A DNA stretch of 5,284 nucleotides from Nanobdellota archaeon (GTDB lineage: Archaea; Nanobdellota; Nanobdellia; Pacearchaeales; GW2011-AR1), in assembly GCA_018825865.1 (NCBI GenBank), contig JAHKAF010000066.1, forward strand, positions 1 to 5,284. The letters are read 5' to 3'. Position numbers and translations under genes: made by a program. Below the pieces are notes generated by a model. That model was not told the origin of the DNA, did not search any database, and saw only the letters and a program-made list of their open reading frames with translations. The number at the start of each line of letters is the position of its first letter. Position 1 is the stretch's first letter. This document shows positions 5,264 to 5,284 of this stretch, piece after piece.

Positions 5264-5284
5264 ATGACAACACAAACACAACAA
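5264..5284 (+). CDS. Start of a downstream gene, possibly rps7
   Basis: An ATG one base after the preceding stop opens a frame that runs off the window, encoding MTTQTQQ so far. The junction TAAAATG is identical to the two other tight junctions in the window, which supports a real start. In archaea rps12 is normally followed by rps7, so uS7 with a Thr/Gln-rich N-terminal extension is the best guess, from gene order only. Confidence 0.45.

Noticed and set aside
1..5284. Defence system, mobile element, CRISPR array, tRNA or rRNA
   Set aside because: I saw no repeat arrays, transposase or integrase motifs, terminal inverted repeats or RNA-gene signatures. The window is a conserved informational cluster with two unknown ORFs.

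Overview
This AT-rich window comes from an archaeal informational operon. The evidence is an archaeal/eukaryotic-type RNA polymerase largest subunit, a short archaeal NusA made only of KH domains, and an archaeal/eukaryotic-type ribosomal protein uS12. All recognised genes lie on the + strand. TATA-box promoters stand about 26 bp before two of the start codons, which is typical of archaeal leaderless transcripts. The AT-rich composition, the shortened RNA polymerase subunit and the divergent universal motifs suggest a fast-evolving archaeon, possibly a DPANN member such as Pacearchaeota or Woesearchaeota. That placement is inference.

Layout: the C-terminal tail of an upstream gene (1-66, plausibly rpoB by synteny) is followed one base later by a single 1162-residue gene. 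This gene carries both A' and A'' of RNA polymerase (68-3556), which most archaea encode separately. After a short gap with a palindromic TATA box comes nusA (3645-4061). The ribosomal protein eL30 gene usual between rpoA2 and nusA in many archaea is absent. An unrecognised 132-residue ORF follows with its own leaderless promoter (4106-4504). Next is rps12 (uS12, 4590-5012), again with a leaderless promoter. An unrecognised acidic 82-residue ORF (5014-5262) sits tightly behind it, and a new ORF starting at 5264 runs off the edge; by gene order this may be rps7.

The conserved genes serve transcription (polymerase core, NusA) and decoding (uS12). The two unknown ORFs are embedded among them, one as its own transcription unit and one tightly linked to rps12. 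Three stop/start junctions are identical (TAAAATG), which suggests translational coupling.

No defence system, mobile element, CRISPR array or RNA gene is visible. The points most worth checking are the fused and shortened Rpo1 chain with changes in otherwise near-invariant active-site elements, two changes at decoding-accuracy positions of uS12, and the two orphan ORFs.
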